A stretch of DNA of 64,000 nucleotides from Halomonas sp. Y3 (GCF_024137965.1 NZ_CP099975.1:806001-870000); one strand, 5' to 3'. Numbered from the stretch's first letter, positions 15,086 through 24,030 are shown. The notes: generated by a model not told the origin, from the sequence alone. Made by a program: numbers and translations.

Positions 15086-16890
15086 TGGATCTTCACATCT
15101 ACGACGTGATTGACGCCGCGCTCGCCCAGCAGGTGCGCAGCAGCCTGAGCGGGGGCAAGCCTGTCACCGTCCACATCAACAGCCCGGGCGGCTCAGTGAC
15201 CGATGCGCTGGCCATCTACGACGCCCTGCGCAGCCACAAGGGCAAGGTGACCGCCCGGGTGGACGGCCTGGCCGCCAGCGCGGCAACCCTGGTGATGCTC
15301 GCCGCCGATGAGATCGAGATGGCGAAGCACTCGCTGCTGATGGTGCACAACCCTTGGACCGCGGCTATGGGCGATGCCGGCGAAATGCGCAAGGTGGCAG
15401 AGAGCCTGGACAAGCACGCCGCCGAGATGGTCACGCTCTACGCCGAGCGCACCGGGCAGGAGCGCGGGAAGATCGAGGCCATCATGGGCGCGGAGACGTG
15501 GTTCAACGCCGAGGAGGCGGTGGCCGCCGGCTTCGCCCATCGCGTCGACGACAGCGACAGCAGCAAGCCCCGCTTGACCGCCGCCGCCATGGCCTACCTG
15601 ACCGACATCACCGACCGCCCAGAGGCCCGCGAAGCACGCAGGGAGCAGCAGGTGGCCGCGCTGTTCGACGTTCTGCCCGACACTGCAGAGATCCGGGCGC
15701 TGAAAGAGGATTCATCCATCATGAGCCAGACACCCGATCAAGTCCGCGAGGCCGCCATGGCCGCACTCGGCCGCGACATCACCCCGTGCGACCATCCCCG
15801 CCGGGATACGGGCGCCTTCGCCGGCAACGGCAACATCGTCAAGGACTGCCTGACCGACGCGCTGCACGCCCGCCTCGGGATGGCCAAGCTGCAGGAGCAG
15901 GCCAACCCCTACAAGCATCACTCGCTCTTCGACATGGCCCGGGCCTCCCTGGTCGACAACGGGGTGAGCATTGCTGGCGCCGGCAGCCGCCTGGCAGTCG
16001 TGGGGATGGCCTTCACTCACTCGACCAGCGACTTCGGCAACCTGCTCGCCGACACGGCCAGCAAGTCGATGCTCCGGGGCTGGGAATACTCCGGCGAGAG
16101 CTTCCAGCGGTGGTGCAAGAAGGGCTCGCTGTCCAACTTCCACACCGCGCACCGGGTTGGCATGGGCGGCTTCGCTCCCCTCCCCCAGGTGAAGGAAGGC
16201 GCTGAGTACAAGTACGTCACCACCGATGACCGGGGGGCCCCGATCGCCCTGGCCACCTATGGGGGGCTGTTCAGCATCACCCGGCAGGCCATCATCAACG
16301 ATGACCTGAGCGCCTTCAGCGAGCTGCCCTCCCGGCTGGGCAAGGCCGCCTCCCGCACCATCGGGGATCTGGTCTACAGCATCCTGACCGGCAACCCGAA
16401 CTTCCAGGGCAAGACGCTCTTCCACAGCGATCGGAACAACATCGGCACCACCAATGCCCTGTCGCCGGACGTGCTGAGCGAGCCCCGCCACGCCCTGCGC
16501 ACCCAGACCGACACCCAGGGCAACCCGCTGAACATCAACCCTGCCTTCGTGATCGTGCCGGCAGCCTTGGAAGGCGTGATGATGCAGGTGCTGCGCTCCA
16601 CCAGCATCCCAGGGGCCGAGTACAACAGCGGCATCATGAACCCGGTGGCCAATATGGGCGAGATGGTGGTCGAGTCCCGGCTGGATCAGTCCAGCACCAA
16701 GCAGTGGTTCGTCTCTGCCGCCCAGGGCAGCGACACCATCGAAATCGCCTACCTCGACGGCCAGGACAGCCCCTACCTGGAGCAGCAGGAGGGATGGACC
16801 GTCGACGGGGTGAGCTTCAAGGTCCGAGTCGATGCGGGTGTGGCACCGCTGGACTACCGCGGCCTGTTCCGCGGCCAGGTGGGCGAATAA
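15085..16890 (+). CDS. Prohead protease-major capsid fusion protein
   Basis: Residues about 1-185 are a ClpP/S14-like head maturation protease, with the nucleophile Ser in GLAASAATL and His in MVHNPW. After a linker near residue 205-215 (an internal ATG at 15721 could start a free capsid protein), residues about 220-600 resemble the Mu-like gpT or HK97-type major head protein found in such fusions. The protease would process the fusion during shell assembly. A capsid gene in an 11-kb element without portal or large terminase recalls capsid-forming PICIs. Confidence 0.85.
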   Translation: MDLHIYDVIDAALAQQVRSSLSGGKPVTVHINSPGGSVTDALAIYDALRSHKGKVTARVDGLAASAATLVMLAADEIEMAKHSLLMVHNPWTAAMGDAGEMRKVAESLDKHAAEMVTLYAERTGQERGKIEAIMGAETWFNAEEAVAAGFAHRVDDSDSSKPRLTAAAMAYLTDITDRPEAREARREQQVAALFDVLPDTAEIRALKEDSSIMSQTPDQVREAAMAALGRDITPCDHPRRDTGAFAGNGNIVKDCLTDALHARLGMAKLQEQANPYKHHSLFDMARASLVDNGVSIAGAGSRLAVVGMAFTHSTSDFGNLLADTASKSMLRGWEYSGESFQRWCKKGSLSNFHTAHRVGMGGFAPLPQVKEGAEYKYVTTDDRGAPIALATYGGLFSITRQAIINDDLSAFSELPSRLGKAASRTIGDLVYSILTGNPNFQGKTLFHSDRNNIGTTNALSPDVLSEPRHALRTQTDTQGNPLNINPAFVIVPAALEGVMMQVLRSTSIPGAEYNSGIMNPVANMGEMVVESRLDQSSTKQWFVSAAQGSDTIEIAYLDGQDSPYLEQQEGWTVDGVSFKVRVDAGVAPLDYRGLFRGQVGE

Positions 16891-17065
16891 CCGAGCGGTG
16901 GGCCTGTGCGTACGGTGAGCTCGCATAGGCTTCAGCAGGGGATGGGTATGGGAGCCTCCCCCCTGCGACCGGGCGCGGTGGACCGCGGCGGCCTGGCATG
17001 TGTCGCTCCTTCACCACCGAGCCCACGACGGCAACGCGAACTTCAGGCGCCGCGCCGTCACTCCG

Positions 17066-17100
17066 GCGGGCCCCACCTCTGGTGGTGGCCCGCTTTTTTT
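17066..17100 (+). terminator. Strong rho-independent terminator after the capsid gene
   Basis: GCGGGCC (17066) pairs with GGCCCGC (17087), and CCACC with GGTGG, giving a 12-bp stem with one bulge followed by seven T. It sits between the capsid fusion and the tape measure gene, which probably lowers tape measure expression relative to capsid. Confidence 0.85.
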
Positions 17101-17128
17101 CGGCTGATCAGGGCCAGGAGGTTGATCT

Positions 17129-19909
17129 ATGGCTGATCTAGAGAAGTCCGTCGCCATCATCTTCGAAGGCGTCGACCAAATGGGGGCCGGCGTCGATAGC
17201 GCCACCCGCAAGATCGGCAGCGTGGCCGGCTCAGTGGAAAAAGCCACCGCCCCGCTCGCTGACTTCACCAAGGATATGCTGGCGCTGGAGGCCGCGGTGC
17301 TGAGCTCCGGCGCTGCCTTCGCGCTCTTCGCTGTGAAGGTGGCCGGTGACTTCGACAAGTCGCTTCGGGAGATCTCGACACTGATCGAGCTGCCGGCCGA
17401 CAGCCTGGACCGGCTCCGGACCCAGGTGCTCGACTACACCAGCACCTCGACGCAATCCATCGAGACGGTGACCGGCGCCTACTACAACTTGATCAGTGCC
17501 GGTAACGACACGGAAGAGGCAATGCGGCTGCTGGCCGCTGCCGAGCAATTGGCAGTGGGGGGCAAGACCGACCTCGACACGGCGGCCAAAGCCTTGGCCG
17601 GCACGCTCAGTGCCTACGGTGCAGAGGCCAGTGAGGCAGAGGATTACACCGACGCCCTGTTCGTTGCGATGCAGGGCGGCATGACCACCATCGGCGAGCT
17701 CTCGAGCGCCCTGCCTCAGGTCACGGGCCTGGCCTCACAACTCGGCATCGACTTCGACACCCTGGCTGCGGCCGTGGCAGCGCTGACCCGCACCGGCCTT
17801 TCCACCAGCCAGGCAGTGACCCAGGTCGGCGCAGCCCTGAACTCAATCTTGGGGCCATCCCAGCAGGCCAAGACGCTCGCCGAGGAGCTCGGGGTGGAGT
17901 TCGGGGCAACCGCGCTGCGCTCGCAGGGGCTCGAGGGCTTCCTGGACAGCCTGGCCACCGCTACCGGGGGGAGCGAAGAGGCGATGCGCACCCTGTTCGG
18001 CTCGACCGAGGCGACCCGGGGGGTGCTGGCGCTGACCGGGCCAGTGGCGGAGGCCTTCGCCGAGATCCTCGGGGATATGGACGACAAGGCCGGCGCCACC
18101 GCGACGGCATACGACAAGATGGCCGACGCGGTCGATCTCGGCACGCAGCGCATTAAGAACGCGATGACCGTGGCCATGGTGGCCATCGGGGACCCGCTCC
18201 TCGATGAGTTCACCGGCATCCAGTCGGCCATTGCCGAGATCTTCAACGCCATCGGGGCCAGCGTGACCGGCGGGCAGCTCTCCGGCTTCGTGGACCAGCT
18301 GGAGAAGATGTTTCAGGGGATCGAGAACACCCTGGGCGATGTGGCCGCCAATCTGCCTGCAGCCTTGGAGCAGGCGGACTTCAGCAGTTTCTTCGACGGG
18401 CTCGAGATGATCCGGGAGGCGGTGGCCGACCTGTTCGACGGCGCCGACCTGACCAGCGTCGACGGCTTGGCCCGGGTGATCGAGACCCTCGGCCTCGCCT
18501 TCGAGACCCTATCCGCCTACACCGCCGGGGCCATCACTGCCCTGGGACCCTTCCTCGAGCAGGTGGCGAGCCTGGCGAACTGGATACTCAAGATCAATCC
18601 GGAGCTGATCGCTTGGGCAGGCTATCTGGGGGGTGCTGCCATTGCGGTGAATACCTTGCTGGGGGTGGTGCTGAAGCTGAACCAAGGCTTCAGCCTGCTG
18701 GCGGGGAGCGCCGGGGTGCTGCCCAAGGTAGCGCCGCTGTTCAAGGGAATCGTGGCGGCGCTGACCGGGCCGGTAGGCATCACTGCAGCGGTGGTGCTCT
18801 CGCTGCCCCACCTGGAGCGCCTGGCCGCCGGGATGCTCGGGGTGGAGACGCGAGCCGAGCGCCTGGAGCGCATCCGCCTGAGCCCCGGGGGGGAGGAGGC
18901 GCAGCGCTGGAAGGACTACCAGGAGGCGATCGACGGGGCCTCGCTCGAGGAGTTCATCGAGATCGCCGAGGAGTACGGGTATGCCGATGACGCGATGCGC
19001 AAGAGCGTCGCCGAGTCGATGAAGCTGGTCGAGCACTACCAGAACGTCCTGAAGGGGACGCCGGATCCGATCTACAACTGGGGCAACGCCCTGGACATCG
19101 TGAACGTCTCCACCGAGGAGAGTATCGCCAATACCCGGGAACTCGCCGAGGAGACCTTCGACCTGGCCAAGCGGCAAGACGACGCGATGCGCCAGCTGTT
19201 CGAGGACCGAGGGCAGGATCCCTGGAGCAACCTCCGGGATGCCTACCTCGACTACCGCGACGCCTTTGTCAGGGGGGAGATCGACGCCCAGGAGTGGGCC
19301 GCCATCCAGGAGGCCTATCAGGTGCGGCTGGTGGAGGCGACCGGCAAGGCGGCCAAGTCTCAGCAGGAGCTGGCCGGGGAGGTGCTGACCACCGAAGAGG
19401 CGATCCTCAAGGCCCGCGACGCGGTGCTATCCCACGAGCTGGCGATGGAGCAGCTGTTCAGCAACGAGCGTATCCGGACGCTGGAGCTCTCCGTCGACCT
19501 GCAGACCGCCCAGATCGAAGCCGAGATGCGCAAGGCCGAGGCCGCATTCGATTCGATCAACACGACGATCCAGAGCACCGAGGAGCTTCTCGGGGGGCTG
19601 TTCGATCTCCGCTTCGGGGGTGACCTGGGCCGCTGGGACCAGCTGCAACTCGATAAGCAGATCGAAGCCGAGCGCAAGGCCCGCGACGAGGCCTTCGAAC
19701 TCCAGAAGAAGCAGATCGAGGCGCAGATCGAAATGATGAAGGCCCGAACCGATGCCCTGCGCAACGGTGATGGTCTGATCAAGATCGAGAGCGACGGCCT
19801 GGAGCCGGCGCTTGAAATGGTGATGTGGCACATCATCGAAAAGGTCCAGCTACGCGCCAACGCCGAGGGCGCCGAATTCCTGCTCGGCCTACCAGGGGGA
19901 GCATCATGA
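17129..19909 (+). CDS. Phage tail tape measure protein (TP901 family)
   Basis: The 926-residue protein has a TP901-type tape measure domain at residues about 85-370 (FDKSLREISTL, then ALFVAMQGGMTTIGELSSALPQ). Hydrophobic helices at about 465-570 include a membrane-like segment, and the C-terminal region (about 740-900) is a long coiled coil. Tape measure proteins set tail length and help DNA entry. AGGAGG lies 7 bases before ATG. It is unexpected in a satellite, since no tail tube, sheath or tip genes accompany it. Its stop overlaps the next start (ATGA). Confidence 0.9.
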   Translation: MADLEKSVAIIFEGVDQMGAGVDSATRKIGSVAGSVEKATAPLADFTKDMLALEAAVLSSGAAFALFAVKVAGDFDKSLREISTLIELPADSLDRLRTQVLDYTSTSTQSIETVTGAYYNLISAGNDTEEAMRLLAAAEQLAVGGKTDLDTAAKALAGTLSAYGAEASEAEDYTDALFVAMQGGMTTIGELSSALPQVTGLASQLGIDFDTLAAAVAALTRTGLSTSQAVTQVGAALNSILGPSQQAKTLAEELGVEFGATALRSQGLEGFLDSLATATGGSEEAMRTLFGSTEATRGVLALTGPVAEAFAEILGDMDDKAGATATAYDKMADAVDLGTQRIKNAMTVAMVAIGDPLLDEFTGIQSAIAEIFNAIGASVTGGQLSGFVDQLEKMFQGIENTLGDVAANLPAALEQADFSSFFDGLEMIREAVADLFDGADLTSVDGLARVIETLGLAFETLSAYTAGAITALGPFLEQVASLANWILKINPELIAWAGYLGGAAIAVNTLLGVVLKLNQGFSLLAGSAGVLPKVAPLFKGIVAALTGPVGITAAVVLSLPHLERLAAGMLGVETRAERLERIRLSPGGEEAQRWKDYQEAIDGASLEEFIEIAEEYGYADDAMRKSVAESMKLVEHYQNVLKGTPDPIYNWGNALDIVNVSTEESIANTRELAEETFDLAKRQDDAMRQLFEDRGQDPWSNLRDAYLDYRDAFVRGEIDAQEWAAIQEAYQVRLVEATGKAAKSQQELAGEVLTTEEAILKARDAVLSHELAMEQLFSNERIRTLELSVDLQTAQIEAEMRKAEAAFDSINTTIQSTEELLGGLFDLRFGGDLGRWDQLQLDKQIEAERKARDEAFELQKKQIEAQIEMMKARTDALRNGDGLIKIESDGLEPALEMVMWHIIEKVQLRANAEGAEFLLGLPGGAS

Positions 19910-20385
19910 CACGCCGCGAGTACACACCAGAGCAGCTCAAGAAGCTGGCGCAGATTCCCAACATCGAGCGCCGGCTGGCTGAGGAGCAAGAGGCCCGCCG
20001 CTGGATTGCCGAAACCGTTCAGCGACGGGAGGCCGCCATGGCGGCCATTGAGCGCCTGATCGAGAAGGCCCGGGGGGTGGCATTGCCCGAGCTTCGAACG
20101 GCCGGTGAGCAGGCCACGCCGATGCACCTGCGGCCGATGAACGACTTCTTCACCACCGGGGGGGCCAAGCTGCTGCGCCTGGCAGAGATTCCTGAGGCAG
20201 AGCACACCCACCCGACAGCCTTCCGGGTATCCCTGGAGCTGCGGGTGATGTGCCAGGAGTGGGGCGCAGCCGTGACTGAGCTGCGCGACGCCGCTGAGGC
20301 AGAGGCAGCGGCCCGGGCAGACCGGGAGCTGCTGGCCGCGCCGCTCGAGGCTGAGATCGAGCGCGAGCTGGGCCGGCTGAACTGA
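19906..20385 (+). CDS. Hypothetical coiled-coil protein, 159 aa
   Basis: ATG 19906 overlaps the tape measure stop, and an upstream in-frame start at 19825 inside that gene is unlikely. The product is almost wholly helical and charged, with glutamate-rich heptads at both ends. It might be a chaperone or scaffold for tail or head assembly, but nothing in the sequence proves this. No family is recognised. Confidence 0.65.
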   Translation: MTRREYTPEQLKKLAQIPNIERRLAEEQEARRWIAETVQRREAAMAAIERLIEKARGVALPELRTAGEQATPMHLRPMNDFFTTGGAKLLRLAEIPEAEHTHPTAFRVSLELRVMCQEWGAAVTELRDAAEAEAAARADRELLAAPLEAEIERELGRLN

Positions 20386-20489
20386 GGAAGCGGACGGGTC
20401 CTTATGCACCCACCCCCGGGCCTGAGGGGACGCAGAGCCCCGAATTCTGGCTATTTACGAGCCCCGCGCCGGGGCAGGTTGAGGTTTAT
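20386..20489 (+). promoter_or_regulatory. Spacer before the TerS-like gene, possible packaging site
   Basis: This 104-base spacer contains GGGTCC-TTAT-GCACCC (20396-20411), a C-rich run and a perfect hairpin GCCCCG-CGC-CGGGGC (20461-20475). Terminase small subunits commonly recognise a site close to their own gene, so a cos or pac function is possible. No known site was matched. Confidence 0.35.
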
Positions 20490-21053
20490 ATGACGCGCAG
20501 CAAGCCGACGCCGGAGCCGCACTGGCTCAACCGAAAGCAGATGGCCGCCAGCCTGGGCATATCCGTCCAGGCCTTCGACCGTTGGGCGGTTGAGCCGGTG
20601 GCGCGCATCGGCCGGGAGAAGTTCTTCGACTGCGGCAGCGTGCTGCAGACCAAGCTCGCAGAGCTCGAGGCGAAGCATCAACAACAGCAACCGGCCGGCG
20701 CCGATGGCGAGGTGATCGACCCGCTGCTGGAGTACCGCCGCGCCCAGGAGGAATACCGGCTGACCCGGGCCCGCCGGGAGGCCCAGGAGATCAAGAACGA
20801 GCGCGACCGCGGCAAGCTGGTGCCGACGACTTTCGCCATCTTCTCCTTGTCCCGCCTGGCGGCCGAGGTGGCAACGATCCTCGACACCCTACCGATGACG
20901 ATGCGCCGCCGGCATCCGGACCTCGAGCCGCGGCACCTCGACAGCCTGGCCCGGGAGATTGCCAAGGCGCGCAACGTCGCCGCCGGCCTGGGAGAGAATG
21001 TCCACCAGCACGTCGAGGAGTTTCTGGCACTGGAGAGCGGAAAGGAGGGGTAG
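20490..21053 (+). CDS. TerS-like protein (DUF1441 family)
   Basis: The 187-residue protein begins with a helix-turn-helix (LNRKQMAASLGISVQAFDRW), has a central charged coiled coil (residues about 75-110) and a helical C-terminus. This layout matches DUF1441/Nu1-type terminase small subunits that recognise packaging sites. No large terminase gene follows. In PICIs an element-encoded TerS redirects the helper terminase to satellite DNA, and this is the likely role here by analogy. It is the last gene before attR. Confidence 0.75.
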   Translation: MTRSKPTPEPHWLNRKQMAASLGISVQAFDRWAVEPVARIGREKFFDCGSVLQTKLAELEAKHQQQQPAGADGEVIDPLLEYRRAQEEYRLTRARREAQEIKNERDRGKLVPTTFAIFSLSRLAAEVATILDTLPMTMRRRHPDLEPRHLDSLAREIAKARNVAAGLGENVHQHVEEFLALESGKEG

Positions 21054-21210
21054 CCGTAAGAACGTGCAGGCGGCTGGCCGGCGCTGATAGAATTCCTGCA
21101 CCCGCGCGCCGTTGACCTTCGTTGTCTGGTGGCATGTCTGGGGGCACATATGAGGGGTGTCCAGGCAGCAGGCCATGAACGATAGGGCGGGAGCGGTCTA
21201 TTCTGGTGGA

Positions 21211-21225
21211 TACACGACCCACCAG
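21211..21225 (+). repeat. attR core
   Basis: TACACGACCCACCAG, identical to the tRNA-Lys 3' end at 10262-10276, with no tRNA sequence before it. It marks the right boundary of the integrated element. Confidence 0.85.
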
Positions 21226-21231
21226 ATTCCG

Positions 21232-21258
21232 CGCCCCGGCCTCCCAGAGGTCGGGGCG
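21232..21258 (+). terminator. Ancestral tRNA-Lys terminator displaced by integration
   Basis: CGCCCCGGCCT (21232-21242) and AGGTCGGGGCG (21248-21258) form an 11-bp stem with one G-T pair, followed by TTCTGCTTT. It starts 6 bases after attR, where the original tRNA-Lys transcript would have ended before the element entered. Confidence 0.7.
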
Positions 21259-21504
21259 TTCTGCTTTATGGCCATGAGTCGGCCGGTGCCAGAACGAGCC
21301 GGCAGGGTGAGTGTCCAAGGGTCCGTGCGACCGATTTCTCGGCCGGCGCTGGTCAAGGCACCGGCATTCTGGTCTAGAATGGTAGCCTGCCGACGGAGGC
21401 GAGAGACGCCTCGGGCACCAGGCGCATCGTCCGCGCGGAGCGCGCGAGCCGCGATGCACCCGATCATGCAGGGGGAGCCCCTGCCAGTCACAGTGGTAGA
21501 CACG

Positions 21505-22533
21505 ATGACGATCATGACTTCCCGTGCCGAGGTGCGCAGTCACCTGGCCCGTACCTACTGCCCCACCCGGATTCCCGCCGAGGACGAGGCGCGCGTCGAA
21601 GAGATCAAGCGGCTCCTCGAGGCCAACAACGCCGTCCTGGTGGCCCACTACTACACCGACGATGCCATCCAGCAGCTCGCCGAAGAGAGCGGCGGCTGTG
21701 TGGCCGACTCCCTGGAGATGGCCCGCTTCGGCGCCCGCCATCCGGCCGAGACCCTGGTGGTGGCCGGGGTGCGCTTCATGGGCGAGACCGCCAAGATCCT
21801 CTCCCCGGAGAAGCGCGTGCTGATGCCCACCCTGGAAGCGACCTGCTCCCTGGACCTGGGCTGCCCGGCCGATGAGTTCGCCGCCTTCTGCGACCAGCAT
21901 CCGGACCGCACCGTGGTGGTCTACGCCAATACCTCGGCGGCGGTGAAGGCCCGCGCCGACTGGGTGGTGACCTCCTCCATCGCCGTCGAGGTGATCGAGC
22001 ACCTCCAGGCCCGCGGCGAGAAGATCCTCTGGGCCCCGGACAAGCACCTGGGCGGCTATATCCAGAAGAAGACCGGTGCCGACATGCTGCTCTGGGACGG
22101 CGCCTGCATCGTTCACGAGGAGTTCAAGGCCAAGGGGGTCGAGGAGCTCAAGGCGCTCTATCCGGAGGCTGCGGTGCTGGTGCATCCGGAGTCGCCGGCC
22201 TCGGTGGTGGAGCTGGCCGACGTGGCGGGCTCTACCTCCCAGCTGATCAAGGCCGCCCAGACGCTGCCCAATGACAAGCTGATCGTGGCCACCGACCGCG
22301 GCATCTTCTTCAAGATGCAGCAGGCGGTCCCCGAGAAGACCCTCTTCGAGGCCCCCACCGCCGGCAATGGCGCCACCTGCAGGAGCTGCGCCCACTGCCC
22401 CTGGATGGCCATGAATGCCCTGGACAACCTGGCCGATGCCCTGCGCCAAGGCAGCGGCGAGATCCATGTCGATGATGCCCTGCGTCAGGCCGCCCTCAAG
22501 CCCCTGGAGCGGATGCTCAATTTCCAGGCATAA
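21505..22533 (+). CDS. nadA: Quinolinate synthase
   Basis: The 342-residue NadA makes quinolinate from iminoaspartate and dihydroxyacetone phosphate in NAD synthesis, using a 4Fe-4S cluster. Visible motifs are AHYYTDD near the N-terminus, CSLDLGCP and the C-terminal [10 protein letters not shown]. The frame is open to 21157, but family alignment points to ATG 21505 ([10 protein letters not shown]), with ATG 21514 as an alternative. The about 115 residues upstream are non-native, crossing attR and the tRNA terminator. NadC, acting next in the pathway, is at 31161-32030. A heptad repeat begins at its stop codon. Confidence 0.95.
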   Translation: MTIMTSRAEVRSHLARTYCPTRIPAEDEARVEEIKRLLEANNAVLVAHYYTDDAIQQLAEESGGCVADSLEMARFGARHPAETLVVAGVRFMGETAKILSPEKRVLMPTLEATCSLDLGCPADEFAAFCDQHPDRTVVVYANTSAAVKARADWVVTSSIAVEVIEHLQARGEKILWAPDKHLGGYIQKKTGADMLLWDGACIVHEEFKAKGVEELKALYPEAAVLVHPESPASVVELADVAGSTSQLIKAAQTLPNDKLIVATDRGIFFKMQQAVPEKTLFEAPTAGNGATCRSCAHCPWMAMNALDNLADALRQGSGEIHVDDALRQAALKPLERMLNFQA

Positions 22534-22560
22534 GGTTCGAGGGGCGAGGTTCGAGGAGCG
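22533..22560 (+). repeat. Heptad repeat (AGGNNCG)x4 at the nadA stop
   Basis: Four consecutive 7-mers AGGTTCG, AGGGGCG, AGGTTCG, AGGAGCG begin on the last base of the nadA stop codon. The related array after crbR uses the same AGGTTCG unit. Confidence 0.85.
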
Positions 22561-22566
22561 TTCTGA

Positions 22567-24030
22567 TCAGAACTTCTCCAGCGTCTCCCGATAGCCGATG
22601 AACGCCTCGCGGCGCTGCTCGATGCGAGCGGTGGCCGAGGCGTCCCCCTCCTGCTCGGCGACCCGTCGGGCCACCTCCAGCTGTCGGATCCCCTCGCTGA
22701 CCCGGCCGCTGAGCTGCAGCTGCTCGGCCCGGGCCAGATGCCCCCAGGCCTCGCGTCCGCTGCGTCCGGCGGCCTGGGCCAGCAGGGTGAAGACCTGAGG
22801 GTCCTCGGGGCGCCGCTCGGCGAGCTCCCGAAGCACCCGCCACGCCTCGTCGGGATCGCGCTGCAGCAGCGCCTCGCCCAGCGTCAGGGTAGCCGGCAGA
22901 TAGCCCGGCATCAGCCGCAGCAGCCGCCGGCTGCGTTCGATGGCGTCGTCATAGCGGCCGGCGTCATAGGCCATCTGGGCGGCGGAGGCGGGCAGCAGCC
23001 CCAGGTCGGGCTCCTGGCGCGCCAGGGCATCGAGGGCCGAGAGGGCGGCGTCGGTATTGCCCCGGCGCGCCTCCACCAGGGCGTCCAGGTAGCGCCTGGC
23101 GGCCTCGGGGACGTCATCCTGGGCGAGGCGGGTGAGCGCCTGCTGGGGGTCGCGCTCGTGGATGGTCAGCAGGGCCCGGGCGCGCACCAGATGGTACTGG
23201 AGCGCATCGCGGCGGATGCTGCTCGTCGACAGCTGGCCGGCGCGGTCCTCGGCGTCGCTGATGCGCGATTCGGTCAGCGGGTGGGTGAGTAGGAACTCCG
23301 GTGGGTTGCCGCCCTGCAGGCTGGCCATGCGCTGCATGGCCCGGAACATGCGCACCATGGCCTCGGGGTCGTAGCCCGCCTGGGCCATGGCCTGGAGGCC
23401 GATACGGTCGGCCTCCTGCTCGAAGCGCCGCGAGTAGGCCAGCCGATCCTGGATGAAGGCCGCCTGGGAGCCCATGGCCACGCCGATGCCGGCGTCACCG
23501 CCGCCGGCGGCGGCGATCAGCATGCCGGCCAGCATGGCGGCCATGGCCGGCACCTGGGTCTGCTCGGCGCGGGCCTGGCCCCGGGCGTAGTGGCGCTGGG
23601 AGAGGTGGCCGAGCTCGTGGGCCAGCACCGAGACCAGGGCGGCCTCCTCCTCGGCGAAGGCAAACAGGCCGGCGTTCACCCCGATGATGCCCCCCGGCAC
23701 GGCGAAGGCGTTGAGCTGACGGCTGTCGACCAGGGTGACCAGCGTCTGGCTGCCGCCCAGGCCGCTGTGGGGCAGCAGGCCGGCGATCAGCGACTCCACA
23801 TAGTACTGGGCGATGGGGTCCTGCCACTGGGGCGCCCGGGCCCGGAACTGCCGCAGCCAGGCGCGCCCCAGGCGGAACTCCTCGCCGCTGGCGGCCTGGC
23901 TGTCGCTGCTGGCGAGGCTCGGCAGGCCGGCGGCGCTGTCCCACTGGGGCTGGGTCCACTGGGCGCCGGCGGGCAGCGCCAGCGCCAGGCACAGGATGCC
24001 GACGGCGAGTCGGGAAGGGCGGCGCGGCAT
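22567..24030 (-). CDS. bepA: Periplasmic M48 metalloprotease/chaperone BepA
   Basis: The 487-residue protein starts with a Sec signal peptide (residues 1-23, ending PAGA). It has an M48 protease domain with the zinc motif HELGH near residue 140 (LAHELGHLSQRH), followed by TPR-type repeats. BepA degrades or assists assembly of outer membrane proteins such as LptD through the BAM complex. A palindrome GTTCTGATCAGAAC (22560-22573) spans its stop codon. It is convergent with nadA. Confidence 0.92.
   Translation of the reverse strand: MPRRPSRLAVGILCLALALPAGAQWTQPQWDSAAGLPSLASSDSQAASGEEFRLGRAWLRQFRARAPQWQDPIAQYYVESLIAGLLPHSGLGGSQTLVTLVDSRQLNAFAVPGGIIGVNAGLFAFAEEEAALVSVLAHELGHLSQRHYARGQARAEQTQVPAMAAMLAGMLIAAAGGGDAGIGVAMGSQAAFIQDRLAYSRRFEQEADRIGLQAMAQAGYDPEAMVRMFRAMQRMASLQGGNPPEFLLTHPLTESRISDAEDRAGQLSTSSIRRDALQYHLVRARALLTIHERDPQQALTRLAQDDVPEAARRYLDALVEARRGNTDAALSALDALARQEPDLGLLPASAAQMAYDAGRYDDAIERSRRLLRLMPGYLPATLTLGEALLQRDPDEAWRVLRELAERRPEDPQVFTLLAQAAGRSGREAWGHLARAEQLQLSGRVSEGIRQLEVARRVAEQEGDASATARIEQRREAFIGYRETLEKF

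Larger units (their letters stand above)
10262..21225 (+). mobile_element. Integrated phage-satellite-like element in tRNA-Lys
   Basis: About 10.96 kb bounded by TACACGACCCACCAG at 10262-10276 (inside tRNA-Lys) and 21211-21225. It starts with a P4-type integrase reading away from the tRNA, then AlpA, a C4-type antisense RNA, small DNA-binding proteins and palindromic repeats. A protease-capsid fusion, tape measure and TerS-like gene complete it. No portal, large terminase, tail tube, baseplate or lysis gene is present. Size and gene types fit a P4/PICI-like satellite that borrows functions from a helper phage. A deletion remnant of a larger prophage is the alternative, but no broken genes were found. 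Confidence 0.8.
21054..21504 (+). other. Right end of the element and nadA upstream region
   Basis: No gene is seen in this 451-bp stretch, although the nadA frame stays open backwards through it. It holds a GGGGGCA arm-type word near 21138, attR at 21211-21225, the displaced tRNA terminator at 21232-21258, a TAGAAT at 21375-21380 that could be the nadA -10, and a hairpin GAGGCG-AGAGA-CGCCTC at 21396-21412 in the nadA leader. Confidence 0.6.

Noticed and set aside
21157..21504. N-terminal extension of NadA
   Set aside because: It runs through attR and a tRNA terminator and has no similarity to NadA starts.
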